From assembly GCA_039720395.1 (NCBI GenBank), contig CM077820.1, positions 47,539,425-47,603,424 of the forward strand: a stretch of DNA of 64,000 bases, read 5' to 3'. Below the pieces are notes generated by a model. That model had not been told where the DNA came from. It was given only the letters and a program-made list of their open reading frames with translations, and did not search any database. Both the position numbers and the translations under genes were made by a program. Origin of the DNA: Liquidambar formosana (lineage: Eukaryota > Streptophyta > Magnoliopsida > Saxifragales > Altingiaceae). Of this stretch, positions 15,101 to 28,448 are shown piece after piece (the stretch's first letter is position 1; each line of letters begins with the position of its first letter).

Positions 15101-18100
15101 TTTCTTTTGGAAATGGTTGTTGGCTTGTTGCAGTTTAGAAATTTAAAATTATAAGAAAAGAAGTGTACAGTTGCTAATATTTAATTCATAGAGCCGTGAC
15201 TAATATTAGTTGAAGCATTGATCTTTGTGGTACTCAAACAGGAAAATAAAAAAGGTACATGGTAAGTTGATTACACTGGAGTCTGGAGCATCGTATGATG
15301 TGAAAAGGCTCATTTACACCACTTAGCTGGAATGAAATATGCTAGTTTCAGATCTGAGATAGGCTTTATTTACATTTTTTAAAACATTATTAACAAAATT
15401 TTTCTTGAATTCACAAGTTTTCAAATTAAATTGGGAAAAGTAGTTGTTAGAAATTTCCCACATGGGAATACAACACTACATGTTACGGATTTACTCTGAG
15501 GTCTATGCTATATTTTGTTGCCAACTTGCCGCTGTGTTAAAAATTCACTATTCATTTTTTGGTTATTTCTATTTGGGTTCAATACACTGGTTTGATTTTC
15601 TGTTTTGCAGATGTATAGATGTTACTGGAGCATACAGTGCTCAAAAGACAGAGTTGAATATAAGCTTGACAGCAATTGGACTTTTATGGACTACCAGTGA
15701 TTTTATTGTGAAGGGGCTTCTTCGTGGTGCTGCAGAGGAAAAGGAAATAGGTTCAATATCCATTGTGAAACCATTAGTTTTATCAATCATCTTTGCACAT
15801 ACCATTTACAATAAATCTCATTTTTTCTCTTTGCTACTACATTACAGTAACTCTGGATGTCCATTCTATTCCAAAGCAATTGGATAGTGAAAATAGGGAA
15901 GAACAGACTGTCGAGTTTTGCGATAAATTCAGTGACCGAACTAATTTGATGAATACAGTTGATCGTGACAAGTTGCTATTCTCAGTTTTCTCATTACTTC
16001 ATAAACTTGGAGCTGATGACAGACCAGAGGTATGACAGGTTGCTTATAACTATGGATTTCCTTAGTTGTTGTTGGGAAGTCCCACTTCCCACTTCGCCCA
16101 AATATTAAGTTTGGTTTGACTTCATTTACCTGTTTGGGCCCTTCATTACTATCTTAGGCTTTTGGGTTGTATTCTCCTAAAATGGTATCAAAGTTTTGGT
16201 TTTTGGGAGGTCTTGTGTTCAAGTCTTGGTACCTCCATTTGTCTAGTCCTTCATTAGTTTATCGAATTTTGTCGGTTTTCTGTCCATCTTTCCATGTTCG
16301 TTATGGAGCTGCATGTGAGAGTGCCTATTAGATTGATATATATTGTTGGCCCATTTCCTAACAACTTAGGATTTTGGGGTCAAGGGGTGTGTCTAACATG
16401 GTATTAGAACTTTTTGTTCTTGGACCCGTTCATTTGTTAGCTCGTCTTCGTTCTCCAAGTGACATGCATGTTATGGGGCCTGCATGTTAGGGGAGCTTTT
16501 TTGGAAGTCTCATATCCCACATCCGCCCAAATATTAGGTTTTATTTGGTTTTATTTACCTGTTTGGGCCCTCCACCTAATAGCTTAGGCTTTTGGGTTGG
16601 ATTCCCCAAACAATTATATTTGTTGTAAGAATTTCAATGGTACATAGAAACAAGGATTTATCACATCAATATAAAGCATTATTTTCTGGATCAAGTTCTC
16701 TCAAACTTTAAACAGTGTTTTGTTACTTAAGAAATGATTGATGGATAAGTATAAGGGTTATTTTGGTCTATTCATTTTTACTGGAACTTTAGGTGCAAAT
16801 CATGCATTTCATATTAATTTCTTTTCAAAACAATGTTCCTCTTCTTAGGCCATCTCCAATTTTGACTCAATCGTAAACTAAGATTTTAGTAAATATTGAG
16901 TAAAAAAAAAATTCCCTCTTCTATTTCCTATACTTTTTGAAGAAAAAATGTATAGAAAAAACTAGAAAAAAAATTATATAACTTAAGAGTTCAGCAAAAA
17001 TATAGAAGAAAAATAAAATATAAATTGAGGATGAGAATGTAAAGAAGCAAAAGAGTGACAGGTTTTATAGAAAAAGAGGACTTTAGAAAATTAAAAAATT
17101 TACGGTTATTTTTTATATGTATAAAATTACCCTTTTTTGGAGGGAAGAGGGAAAGGGGGTTTCTGATGTGCAACCCAAATGGAAGGGCATTCTTGTACCA
17201 AAAAATGAGAATATGACCATTGGAAATCTGATATCATGTTTTTTTCTCCCTTGATTTGGATTGACATTTGAGTCTCCCTTCATTTGAGATGAGTTAGTGT
17301 AAAGGGCTGGAGGTGTATTTTAAGCAATTTTGTAAATTTGAGTCAGGTTAGAGTTAGGACTGGAGATGCCCTTACTTAAGATTGTTAGGCTATGTTAAAG
17401 GGAACTTGGTACATCAGTCAGCAAGCTTCACATTACTTCACCACGTGCCTTAAAGAACATACAGCTTTCTAAGGAGTGGTACAATTTGTTGTCCAACAAA
17501 TTAAGTATAGCCAATTGAAGCTATGCTTAACATTTTCCCTACATTATGGATGAACATTCTGGATGAGTTACTTGGTTTGGTTGGAACAAATTCTGATAGC
17601 GTTCAGACCTAACTGATCCTTTTTATAGCAGACAACCTTGTCTTTCTATTTGTAGCTACTGATTGGATCATTACTTTAATGTTACTGTTTTCAATCTTCC
17701 TTTTCACTGTGGACATTTTCCCGTCCCATTTTGGAGGATGTATAGAATTTTTGCAACTGTACTGACTACTGAGTCTTATGACTGATGGATATAGAAGCTC
17801 TTGATTTTTGTTGAACCTTCTCTATATTTCAGGTCAGAAATTCAGCTGTTCGGACACTTTTTCAAACCCTTGGGAGTCATGGGCAAAAACTTTCCGAGAG
17901 TATGTGGGAGGATTGTCTTTGGAATTATGTTTTTCCTACACTAGATCGTGCTTCTCACATGGTAAGCTAAAACGGTTTTAAATTGTAATTGAGTGCATTT
18001 TTGTTGCCTGTTTTGATAGTTTTTGAATCTTTACTGTAGGCTGAAACGTCATCAAAAGATGAATGGCAAGGGAAAGAACTCGGTACTCGAGGTGGAAAAG

Positions 18101-19430
18101 CAGTTCACATGCTTATACATCATAGGTATATGAAATTTGAGTTCTTTCATCTTGAACCCAAACAATCATTTTTAGTTTGTCAAACATTCTCACATGTTGA
18201 ATGAATGTGTAGTCGAAATACAGCCCAGAAACAGTGGGATGAGACACTTGTACTGGTCCTAGGTGGAATATCACGTCTTTTACGTTCTTTCTTTCCTTTT
18301 CTTAGAAGTTTAAGCAATTTCTGGTCAGGTAGGTCCATAATTTTATCTTGATTCACGTGACATTTTTATTCTTTTTAATGTTTCTTTTCATGAATCCTTG
18401 TGGGTATCATTATGCCGATGTTTCATTTCTGCAGGGTGGGAGTCTTTGCTGCTTTTGGTTAAGAATAGCATTTTAAATGGTAGTAAAGAGGTTGCTCTTG
18501 CAGCAATAAATTGTTTACAAACAACTGTTCTTTCTCATTCTATCAAGGTAATCATGTTAAATCGTCTTAACCACACCTACTGTTTTGTTGGTAAAGTAAA
18601 TTATGGTAAATCACATGTAATCGTTTTCAAAATGCCTGTAATTATGAAAACGATTATGGACACAACTTTCTGAACAATAATATGAGAGACATTGCTCACT
18701 CGTACTCATCTTCTTCTAGCTGTTTTCTATCCCCCAAAAATGTAGAAAAAATAAATTAAATTGTAAAAGTAAAACTTATCTTTCGTCTGAAATTATTGTG
18801 TGATCAGGGAAACTTGCCAATGCCTTACCTGAAATCAGTGCTTGATGTTTATGAGCTTGTTCTTCAAAATTCAACAAACTACGCTGGTAGTACGGTTGGC
18901 AAGGTGAAGCAGGAGATATTACATGGTCTTGGTAATGCATCAATGCAACATATTATGATTGGATTCAGTGTGTTTCTTTAACATATATACATCAACATAT
19001 AAATGCAATCAGATAGTGATACAGATATTATCCTCCCACTTGGGTAATGGGATGCCTGAGAGTAACACCGTGTCATGTCCTTTGGTCTATTGATGATCTC
19101 ATCAGGGGACTAAAATCAATGTGGTTTTACTTACGGTGCTTCTGCCGCCTAATCAAGCAAGGCAAACATCTTCTGTGCATGCTTATATTTTTCTGCATTT
19201 TTTCAATCTTTTGACAGGAGAAATGTACGTGCAAGCTCAAAGAATGTTCGACAATGCCATGTACACACAGTTGCTATCAATCATATTCTCAACAGTCAAG
19301 CAAGCCAAGATTACTAATGACAACTTTGAAGCTGAATTTGTAAGTAAATTTTTTCATTCCATGTATGTTGTTTTTCTTCCCTTCTTCCTTTCGGTCGCCT
19401 TTTATGTTCTCCAAGGTTTTTTGCTTCTTC

Positions 19431-19470
<40 letters not shown>

Positions 19471-21118
19471 TTTTATGGAGGTACCACTGCTTGTGCATTA
19501 TTCTCTCTGCCCATCTTGGCCTTCGAAGAAGGATATTCTTTGCTCTTGGATTTCTCCTCCTATTGGAAAAGTTAAGCTAAATTTTGATGGGTTCTCCTTA
19601 GGTAATCCAAGAACTATAGGTATTAGGTGTTTCTAGAGATTATGAGTATTTCTTTTTCTTTTTTAAATAGTCGATGGTGAAAGTTTTGTGTTCAAGGCAG
19701 AGATTCATGCTCTTTTGAAAATGATCTGAGGTTGCCTAGGAGACTTGAGCTTTAGGTCATTTTGGTAGAAGGTGATTCATACTTTAATTCCTGTTTCAAA
19801 AATAGATAATTTTGTGTCAAATTGTTCATGCACATATCCGACCCATAGTATGGGAAAGAAGTGGACTCTAAAAGTACTACTAATTGAGATGTGGAATCAA
19901 ACAGTATCAATTGTTTATAGATCTTCCTATAAGGCGAAGTGTTGTAGTATTTCTATTGATCACTCATGTCATACAGACCAAGACCCACCCACTTGCTTTG
20001 ATTTGACAATTATTTATTGAATAAAAGAGGGTAAAGAGGGAAGTTGGGGGCATTGCTACACTAATAGAGAGATCTTGGATATTGCTAGACATATTGAAGT
20101 TTCCTTATCTTGGGGTCCTAATGATAGGGAGTGTTCAGAATTTGCTTCCGTAATGGTGATCTTGGAAAGTTTTTCTTTGAGATTGTTCATTCCTAGTAGG
20201 AGGATTTGTTTGCCAATCCTTCTGGAGTTTTTTCTCGTAAATCTTATTTTGAGAAATTGATTGAATGTCCTGACATTCCTTCCTTTTCCACCTCAATTTT
20301 GATTTGGAAAGCCAGTGTGCCCCTTAAAGTGAAGGTTTTTGCCTGGACCGTTGTTCATAAGGGAATTAACACTAATGACAGGTTTCAAAGGACGAGGTCT
20401 TCTCTTTATGCATGTCCGCAGTGGTGTATTATGTGTAGAAGAGTGGTTGAGACTCTTGATCACCTTTTTTTTGCATTGTTCTGTGGTTTTCGTATTGTGG
20501 CAAAGACTTTTTAGCCTTGGCTTAGAGCTTTGGGTGGTGCCGGATTGTGTTAGGAGGTTTTTTGACTTTGATTTTTGGGGATTTGGGAGGGGCAAGAAGG
20601 CAAGATCTCTTTGGAATTGTGCTTTCTTGGCCGTTTTCTGGGTTGTTTAGCTTGAAAGGAATGCAAGGATTTTTGAGGATAAGGAATCTTATTTGGATGA
20701 TTTGTGGGATAGAGTACATTTCTTGGGTTCCTTTTGGGCTCATTCCTCGAAAGGAATTTGGTGATATTCTTTTATTTTTATTGAAATCTGATTGGATGGC
20801 TGTTTGTAGCTAGTTTTTGCTTTTAGTACTTTGGCTCTTGGTGGACATCTCGTCCCCTTGTTTGTATTCTTCCTATTTTTTCATTAATAAATAGTTTTCT
20901 GGTTGTTGATAAAAAAAATAGGTATTACTACCTTGGTAACATTTAGGAAATATTTGTACCCTCCTTGAGGCATTTTTGGGAATTTTTTTTTCAGCTTACT
21001 TTGTTTATTTTATGCTTTCTTTTCATAGCTTTTTGCACTCTTTTGCCTTGTACAAGACTCCTTGTCCTTACTTTTGTGTACTCTCCTTTGTTCTTTTTTA
21101 ATATATTTTTTTCTTACT

Positions 21119-21165
<47 letters not shown>

Positions 21166-24100
21166 GCTATTTAGCATGAGAACAATTAGAAAATACATGG
21201 TCCAAAAAACTCCCAAGCAATTTGGTGAACTTAAGTCCTTGAAGGAGCCTGTCACCTTGATTTTATTGGAATCACTTCAGTTTTTCCATGGAAGCTTGTT
21301 CGTGATTAAATTAGACCCACCCAGGTTAATTCACCCAAGAAATGATCTGTGAGTAACCTTTTTTTATAATGCAGTTCGAGTGTATTCTTGAAATCTTGGC
21401 ATGTTTAGCAGGGTCTGGGTTTTTTTTTTCCTGCCGATTTGAACCTTCTTTTGAATTTAAGAGAAATATATGGTAAAAAAAAAAAGTTTAGAACATTGAT
21501 CATTATAGATGAGATTCTGCTTAATGAGATTTGAGATGCTTTTCTTCAGGGTCATGTTCCACCCGTACAACGTACTACGCTGGAAATCTTACCAATGTTA
21601 CATCCACCCGAGAATCTTTCTTCAATGTGGTTCCTCCTCCTGCAGGAGCTTTTGCAATATCTTCCAAGATCTGATTCCCTTTTACAAAGTGAGGAGGATG
21701 AGGCAGAGGAAGCCAGCACTAGGGACCATACTTCAGGTATTAAAGTGGTACTTTAACTGGATATTGATTAGGGGGAATTACAGAATGGCCCGGCTACGGG
21801 TAAATAATGACAAGTCAATACAATTGACTATTAACTTCTTAGTCATTTATGGTTAAGTTAGTAGTCATCTATTTGTAGTTACTAGTCAGTTGTATTGATT
21901 TGTAGTTATTTGTCCATGGCCGGGCCATTTTGTTACTCCCCCTTTTGAGTATACCTTAAAGCAAGCAAAATAAGAACTGACTTCGAATATGACTTCTGCA
22001 GACAGTCATGAGATGGTGAAGTCTGAAACCCCTAATGGAATTGCTTCCATATCCCCACAGAAAGTAGAAGCTCCATCTATGAGTTCTACATCAACCACAA
22101 GTAACATGGCAGGCATCCCTGGTTATCTGTTTGCAGAAAAGCTTGTTCCTGTGCTAGTAGATCTTTTTATACAGGCTCCAGCAATTGAGAAGCACAAAAT
22201 ATTTCCTGAAGTTGTTAAAGGTCTTGAAAGGTATATGTTGCTTATCTGTCATATCAATTTTCATTATTGTTATTTTATTATTGCAATTAAATCAACTCAA
22301 TTTGTTGGAGAAAAAGCGTTGGTTGGTTATACTTGCATATTTCACATACCTAGATTAGTTAGCTTAATACAGGGGGACATTCCATTACAATCTGCAAATA
22401 TGCACACAACTTAAAGGAGGGAAAGAATATATTATAATCTTTAGACTCACATAATCTGGGGTTTTCCAGCAGCTTGTTTGCCAGAGTATTTTTCCTTTTT
22501 GTTCCTGCAGGAAAAACAACCAAGCATTGTCATAGTCACATTGCAACTTTTAAAAAAGATAAATAAATAAAGAATTGAAGTGACATGTATGAATCAAAGG
22601 ATTTTGTCTTTGAGTTTGAAAAAAGTTTATTAATTAAAGCAGGAAGTACTTTAATACAGGAAATGTCCAATGCGTTCAACCTAATCTATATTGCATGATG
22701 ATGTGATTACATTGATAGGACCGACTCTTTGCCCTTCTGCATGCAGTGTGATGGAGGGTTTTGTTAAAAAGATGGGAGGGCTTGGTGTTCTTTTTTCTTG
22801 CAATGTTCACTGAGCTTTGTTTATGCTGAAGTTATGATGGAAGAGAATAGGAGGTGGAATAGGGAGGTTTTGGGGAAGGAAATCTCCTCATTTAGAGTTT
22901 TTTTCTTTTCTTTTCTTTAAATTTTTTTTTTTTTTTTTTTGGGGGGGGGGGGGGGGTGTGGAGGGGAGATAACAAGGTTGGATGTGAATGAAGGGGAAAT
23001 TGGGTTATCTAAGGAAGAGGTAGTTGATAGGGTAGAAGCTCAAAGGATATTTGCTAGATTGATGGAATTGAAGGCAAAAATTAAAAGCTTTGTGATTGAA
23101 TGAAGAGGACAAAAATAAATAAATAATTTCCATAGGGTGGCCAATGCTCATAACTGTCAAACTTCATTGGTAAGATTCGAATTCAGAGGTTCCTTGAAGA
23201 GGAAGATGGTTTATCTATCATTGCATTTTGGAGTGCATTGAAAAGTTATTTCAAGAGGAGGTGGAGGGATTGCCCTTTATTAGTGAGTATGACCTTTGAT
23301 TCTTTTTTTATTCTATTGATAAGCGAGATGTGGCTTGATTGGAGAGACTCTATGGGGTGAATGAGGTGGTGGGGTGGTGAAGAATTTGAATGGTGACAAA
23401 GGCTCCTGGTCCAAACAGCTTCACTATGTATTTTTCCGTAAGTGTAGGCATGCTGTTTTGGAGGAAGTTATGAGGGTGTTTGAAGAGTTCCACATTAGAA
23501 GCTATTTTGATAAATCTTTAATGATATATTCATTTCTCTTATCCTCAAGAGTAAGAAGCGATGGATATAATGGATTATTGTCTCTGTGTATAAGATCATT
23601 GCTAAAGTGTTGGCACTTAGGTTTAAAAGAGTGTTGGGTAAGGTGGTCTTCTTGTCAAAATGCTTTTATCAGAGATAAACAAATTTTTGTAAGTTTTGCT
23701 CATTGAAAATGAATGTGTGGATTGAATGCTTAGAAGTGGTATTCCGGCCTTCCAGGTTGATAGGTATATTGTGTATTGAGAAGGAATATGATAACATGAA
23801 TTGGAAAATTCTTTCTTTTTTTGTTTAGGATGGGATTTGGAGGAGATGGAGAAGTTGGTTTCGTTAGTGCATTAATTTGGCCTCTTTTTCCAATGGTTAT
23901 TTTGTGGCTCAAGGGGATTAAGACCCAAGAAGCACGGACACAGACACGTGACACAGTAACGACATGACATGAGCACATCGACACTGCAAATTGTCAAATT
24001 TAGGATACGATATGGTGGGGATACGACATTAATAAACTATATATTTTATACATACCCGTTATTAGATCATGGATAGAATCAAATTATAGGTGCTCCAGAA

Positions 24101-25268
24101 AAGTTGAACATCCCCCCCACCCTCTCCCTCTTTATTATTTATTAACCTGATTCAGAATTTTACTGAATTTTCATTGTTTCAGGTTTTGAAGTTATTTATA
24201 TTTATGCATAATAGCCAAATGGGATTGGGCTTCTTTTCTTATAGGTGTATGACAACAAGAAGAGACTGTCCAGATGGTGCACTTTGGAGAGTAGCTGTTG
24301 AGGGCTTCAATCGCATTCTTGTTGATGATGTCAACAAACTAGTCAATAACTATGGGCCAGATCCAAGTATTAGTAGACCTGCAAGAATACGTATTTGGAA
24401 AGAGGTTGCAGATGTTTATGAAATATTCCTTGTGGGTTATTGTGGGCGTGCTCTTCCTTCCAATTCTCTCACATCTATGGTATTAAAGGCTGATGAGTCT
24501 CTGGAGATGACCATTTTAAACATTCTGGGTGACAAGATTCTCAAGTCGCGGAGTGATGCACCAATTGAAGTAAAGCTTCTTGCTGACTATACTACTATAG
24601 TATAGATATTAGTTTTGTAATACAAACAGCTCAATAAACCTCAACTCAACTCAACTCAAATCCAACAGGATGCTGTTAAATCCAAACAGCTCAAGAATAT
24701 ATAATAATACTAATATTTCTATTATTAGAGATTAGAAACCAACGGTAAATAGCCCCCCATTTGGATATTTACATGTTCAAAGATTAAGATGATCAGATGA
24801 TTATGGATTTTGTTATTCTACTACATTATTTTCATGGTGAAACTTTTTGGAAGCTTCCCAAATCAGAAAGTTCAAAGTTCAAATCATCTGGTGGTTTTGC
24901 CATTGGCAATCCCTTAATCAGGGCCCATCTTGTGAGGATTCTGCATATCTAAACTGGTGTATTATGGTCTGAAGCTCCACTTCAAGTCACATTTATTTCA
25001 TTGTTCTTCTAAAACAAATTTTGATTTTCCTCAGATTCTGCAACGACTAGTTTCCACCTTAGACCGTTGTGCATCACGTACATGCTCTTTGCCTGTTGAG
25101 ACTGTGGAACTCATGCCTTACCACTGTGGTAGATTCTCCTTGACTTGCTTACAGAAGTTATTTTCCTTGAGCAGGTAATGCATTCATGATGTGATATTTC
25201 GATCCTTGCCTTTTTGCTTCAAATGTTAAATATTTGAGGACTGAGTTTTACATAATGCTTAAGTAATT

Positions 25269-25310
<42 letters not shown>

Positions 25311-28300
25311 CTATACTACCTATAAAAAGGTGAATGTGAGAAAAACTTTTGATTGACTAATATACCCTTATTTTAAATTTTAAATATACAACTATCCTTC
25401 TGCACCCTTTTAATCTTATTGTAGTTAAATAGATGACAACTACCTTTCAATCTTCTAAACTTCTACCTTTCTAGTTTCTTTTTCCTGTACAAACCCAATA
25501 CGTCTCTATCCCTTTTGACACAGACCCTAATACAACGCCTCTCTCCCTCTCCTTCTTAATACCACTGTAGCGTCCTCTTTCTCGATGAAACTTCATTAGC
25601 CCTTGTTTTTTTGGGCAAAACTATTCTTTTGCCCAAGGAGGACACTCGATCGTGCTTGCAGAGGCCACACTGAAGTCAAATTTCTTGTTTTGGGCTCCTT
25701 CATAACAACTTCAACTTTGGCCACTGAACAAGTAAAGGAACAAAATTCTTAGCCATAAGTGTGCTCAGATTAAGTGAGTCAATTAGTAATCCTATTTTCT
25801 ATATTTTTTAGGGTTTTTTTTTTCTTTCACACGCACATATAGAGGGAGATTGAACCTACATGCTTTGGCTCACCTGGTTCTGTTATTTTATTTGTTTCTG
25901 TAGTGATTTGTTGACATATGTTATGTTAAGTAAATTTTGAAAAATATCAATTAAAATTTTACGAGTTTTGTTTAGATCTAAGGTTCTATAATATCAAGGC
26001 ACGAAATATTTGATTTGAAGATACGGCAGTCATCTATTATGGACTTCACAACTGAGTAATTATTTACATACTCCGTACTACTTTATTATTCATATTATTA
26101 TATCTTTATGCAAAGCTAGATATACTGATGTGGGTTGCAATATATATATAGTCAACATAGTTATTCAACAAGACACCTGTGGGAGCTCCCATATATCTTC
26201 TAAGACTAAAGCCAAGTTACTTGTATTTGTATAGATCATGGAGAGATAGACCTAACTTTGAGGGTTGGATCGAGTGGTCCTAGGGCCTCTTGCCAATCAA
26301 GAGGTCTTGAGTTTAACTCTCACCATTCTCTTTCAAGACCAACCCCATAGACTTTGTCTTGAGGACTACATGTGCCTAGATTTTGTAGGAGTCGATGTCT
26401 TCGAGCTTTATATGTTTTGATTCCTAAAATGTGATGATCGGATCATCGTATGAATTTGACATCTTTAAAAACCTGAAAATAAATTTATAAAAATAAGAAG
26501 TAGATTTTGAAAAGGTACGTAGTTAAATTCAATTCATAATTTTGATTTGATGAGGTAGTTATAAAAAAGAACGAAAAATACATGAGATATAAAGGAAATA
26601 AGAGTGTAATTATCCTATCCATTCACAATAACAATTGAATATCCATTCACAATAACAATTGAATGTTATACAGAAATTAGAAATTTAATTTAAAATTTTT
26701 AGTTAATTTTTTTTTATTTAAATTTTCATTTCAAATTGTTTAAGTATTGTGGTTAATCAATATAATATTTTGTTACTCTATATTATTGGAATTATTATAT
26801 TCTAAATTTATTTGTGACTAACTTAAAATTTTTCAAATTAGTTATACTACTCACTATGAGTTTCATTAGAAGTAAAAATCTAACCAAACTGATATAATTT
26901 CTAATCCTTTAAAAATTATTCTTTCATTTATATTTCATATTATTGAAAAATAATCACGTGCAACGCACATGTGCCTACATCTAGTATATATATGTGTATG
27001 TATGTATATACTTATTTAACAATGAAATGTAAATTATCCCAGTTATTTTTCTATGATTTTTTTTCTTGGGTCAGCTATTTTGTAGGATCTGAAAGCCATT
27101 TCACAACTAAATTATCGTTACATTAAATTAAATACCTTGAGGAGCCATCTGTTGGTCCCTTCAACTGGTACCCTTTGTGCTTCCATCCCCATTAACTAAA
27201 CCATTCGCACCTCCCTTCAAGTGTTCTTTATGATAGTCACAAACCTATTTAGTTATTAACGCAGCATATTTTTTTACCCTCCAAACTCAGTTTTAATCAA
27301 TGGTTCTCCATCTCCCTAGTCTTCTTGTTCTTCTTCTTCTAGTTGATATTATGATCATTTATTCCCAGTTACAACAGCGAAGCCAATGATTGGAACTTGA
27401 CAAGATCTGAAGTTAGCAAAATCTCAATCATGGTGCTCATGACCAGATGCGAATACATATTAAACAAATTTCTGATTGATGAGAATGACCTAGGTGCGTA
27501 GCCTCTTTAAGATTATATACAGATTTTGAGATGTTATAGTGTCACTCTTGAGTTCTTTTCACCTTTTTGGTTTTCACTAGAATTATCAGACTGTTCTTGT
27601 AGGTGAACGGTCGTTGCCAACAACAAGGCTTGAAGAAATACTTTATGTCCTTCAAGAACTAGCCCGCCTGGTAATTCATCCGGAGACGGCATCCGTTCTT
27701 CCTCTACATCCATATTTGAAGAGAGGCTTGGCAGAGGAGGAGAATCGCGACAGGCGTCCACATCTACTTGTTCTATTCCCATCCTTCTGTGAGCTTGTTA
27801 TATCAAGGTGAGAAGCATATTAAGTCAATAGGCAACTGCAGGCGCATAAAGTGTTTACTGTACCACAAGAGGGGCAACATGTGCTGTGTGCCCATGCACA
27901 CCTTACCTCACTTGATTCCCCTTTACCCTTCAGTTATCCAATACTTATTTTAAGATAATTACTGTGGAGAATTTATTGGGTTGTGAGTTTAATGTAGGAG
28001 AGTGAAGGATGAGGTGGAAAAGTTTAAAATTGTTTGAAAGTATTATTTCACCTAAAAATCTTTAGGGTAAATTGCAGATAACCCCCTGAAGTATGGGAGA
28101 GGGCGCGCGGGGGGGGGGGGGGGGGGGGTGGCAAATAACCCCTCTTATGTTTTAATTTTGTCAATGTGCCTCTCTTATGTTTTAATTTTTGTCAATGTGC
28201 TCTACCATCACTTGCCTTTGATGAAATTTGATGAAAAGTAGTCACTGTGACCATGAATGTGATACCGTTAGTGGACCCATGTTGCCCAAAATCACTGGAA

Positions 28301-28417
28301 CCCTCGTCAGGCGTTATGGGTTGCCATCGACGATTGGTTTTGTCTTCCAACTAAACTAGGAGGGTACATTAACAAAATTAAAACATAAGGGGGGTTATCT
28401 GCTGCAACACCCCCAAT

Positions 28418-28448
<31 letters not shown>

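Noticed and set aside
19615..20928. ATAGGTATTA repeat as target duplication of the LINE
   Set aside because: The first copy lies within continuous RNase H-like coding sequence, so a chance match is likelier.
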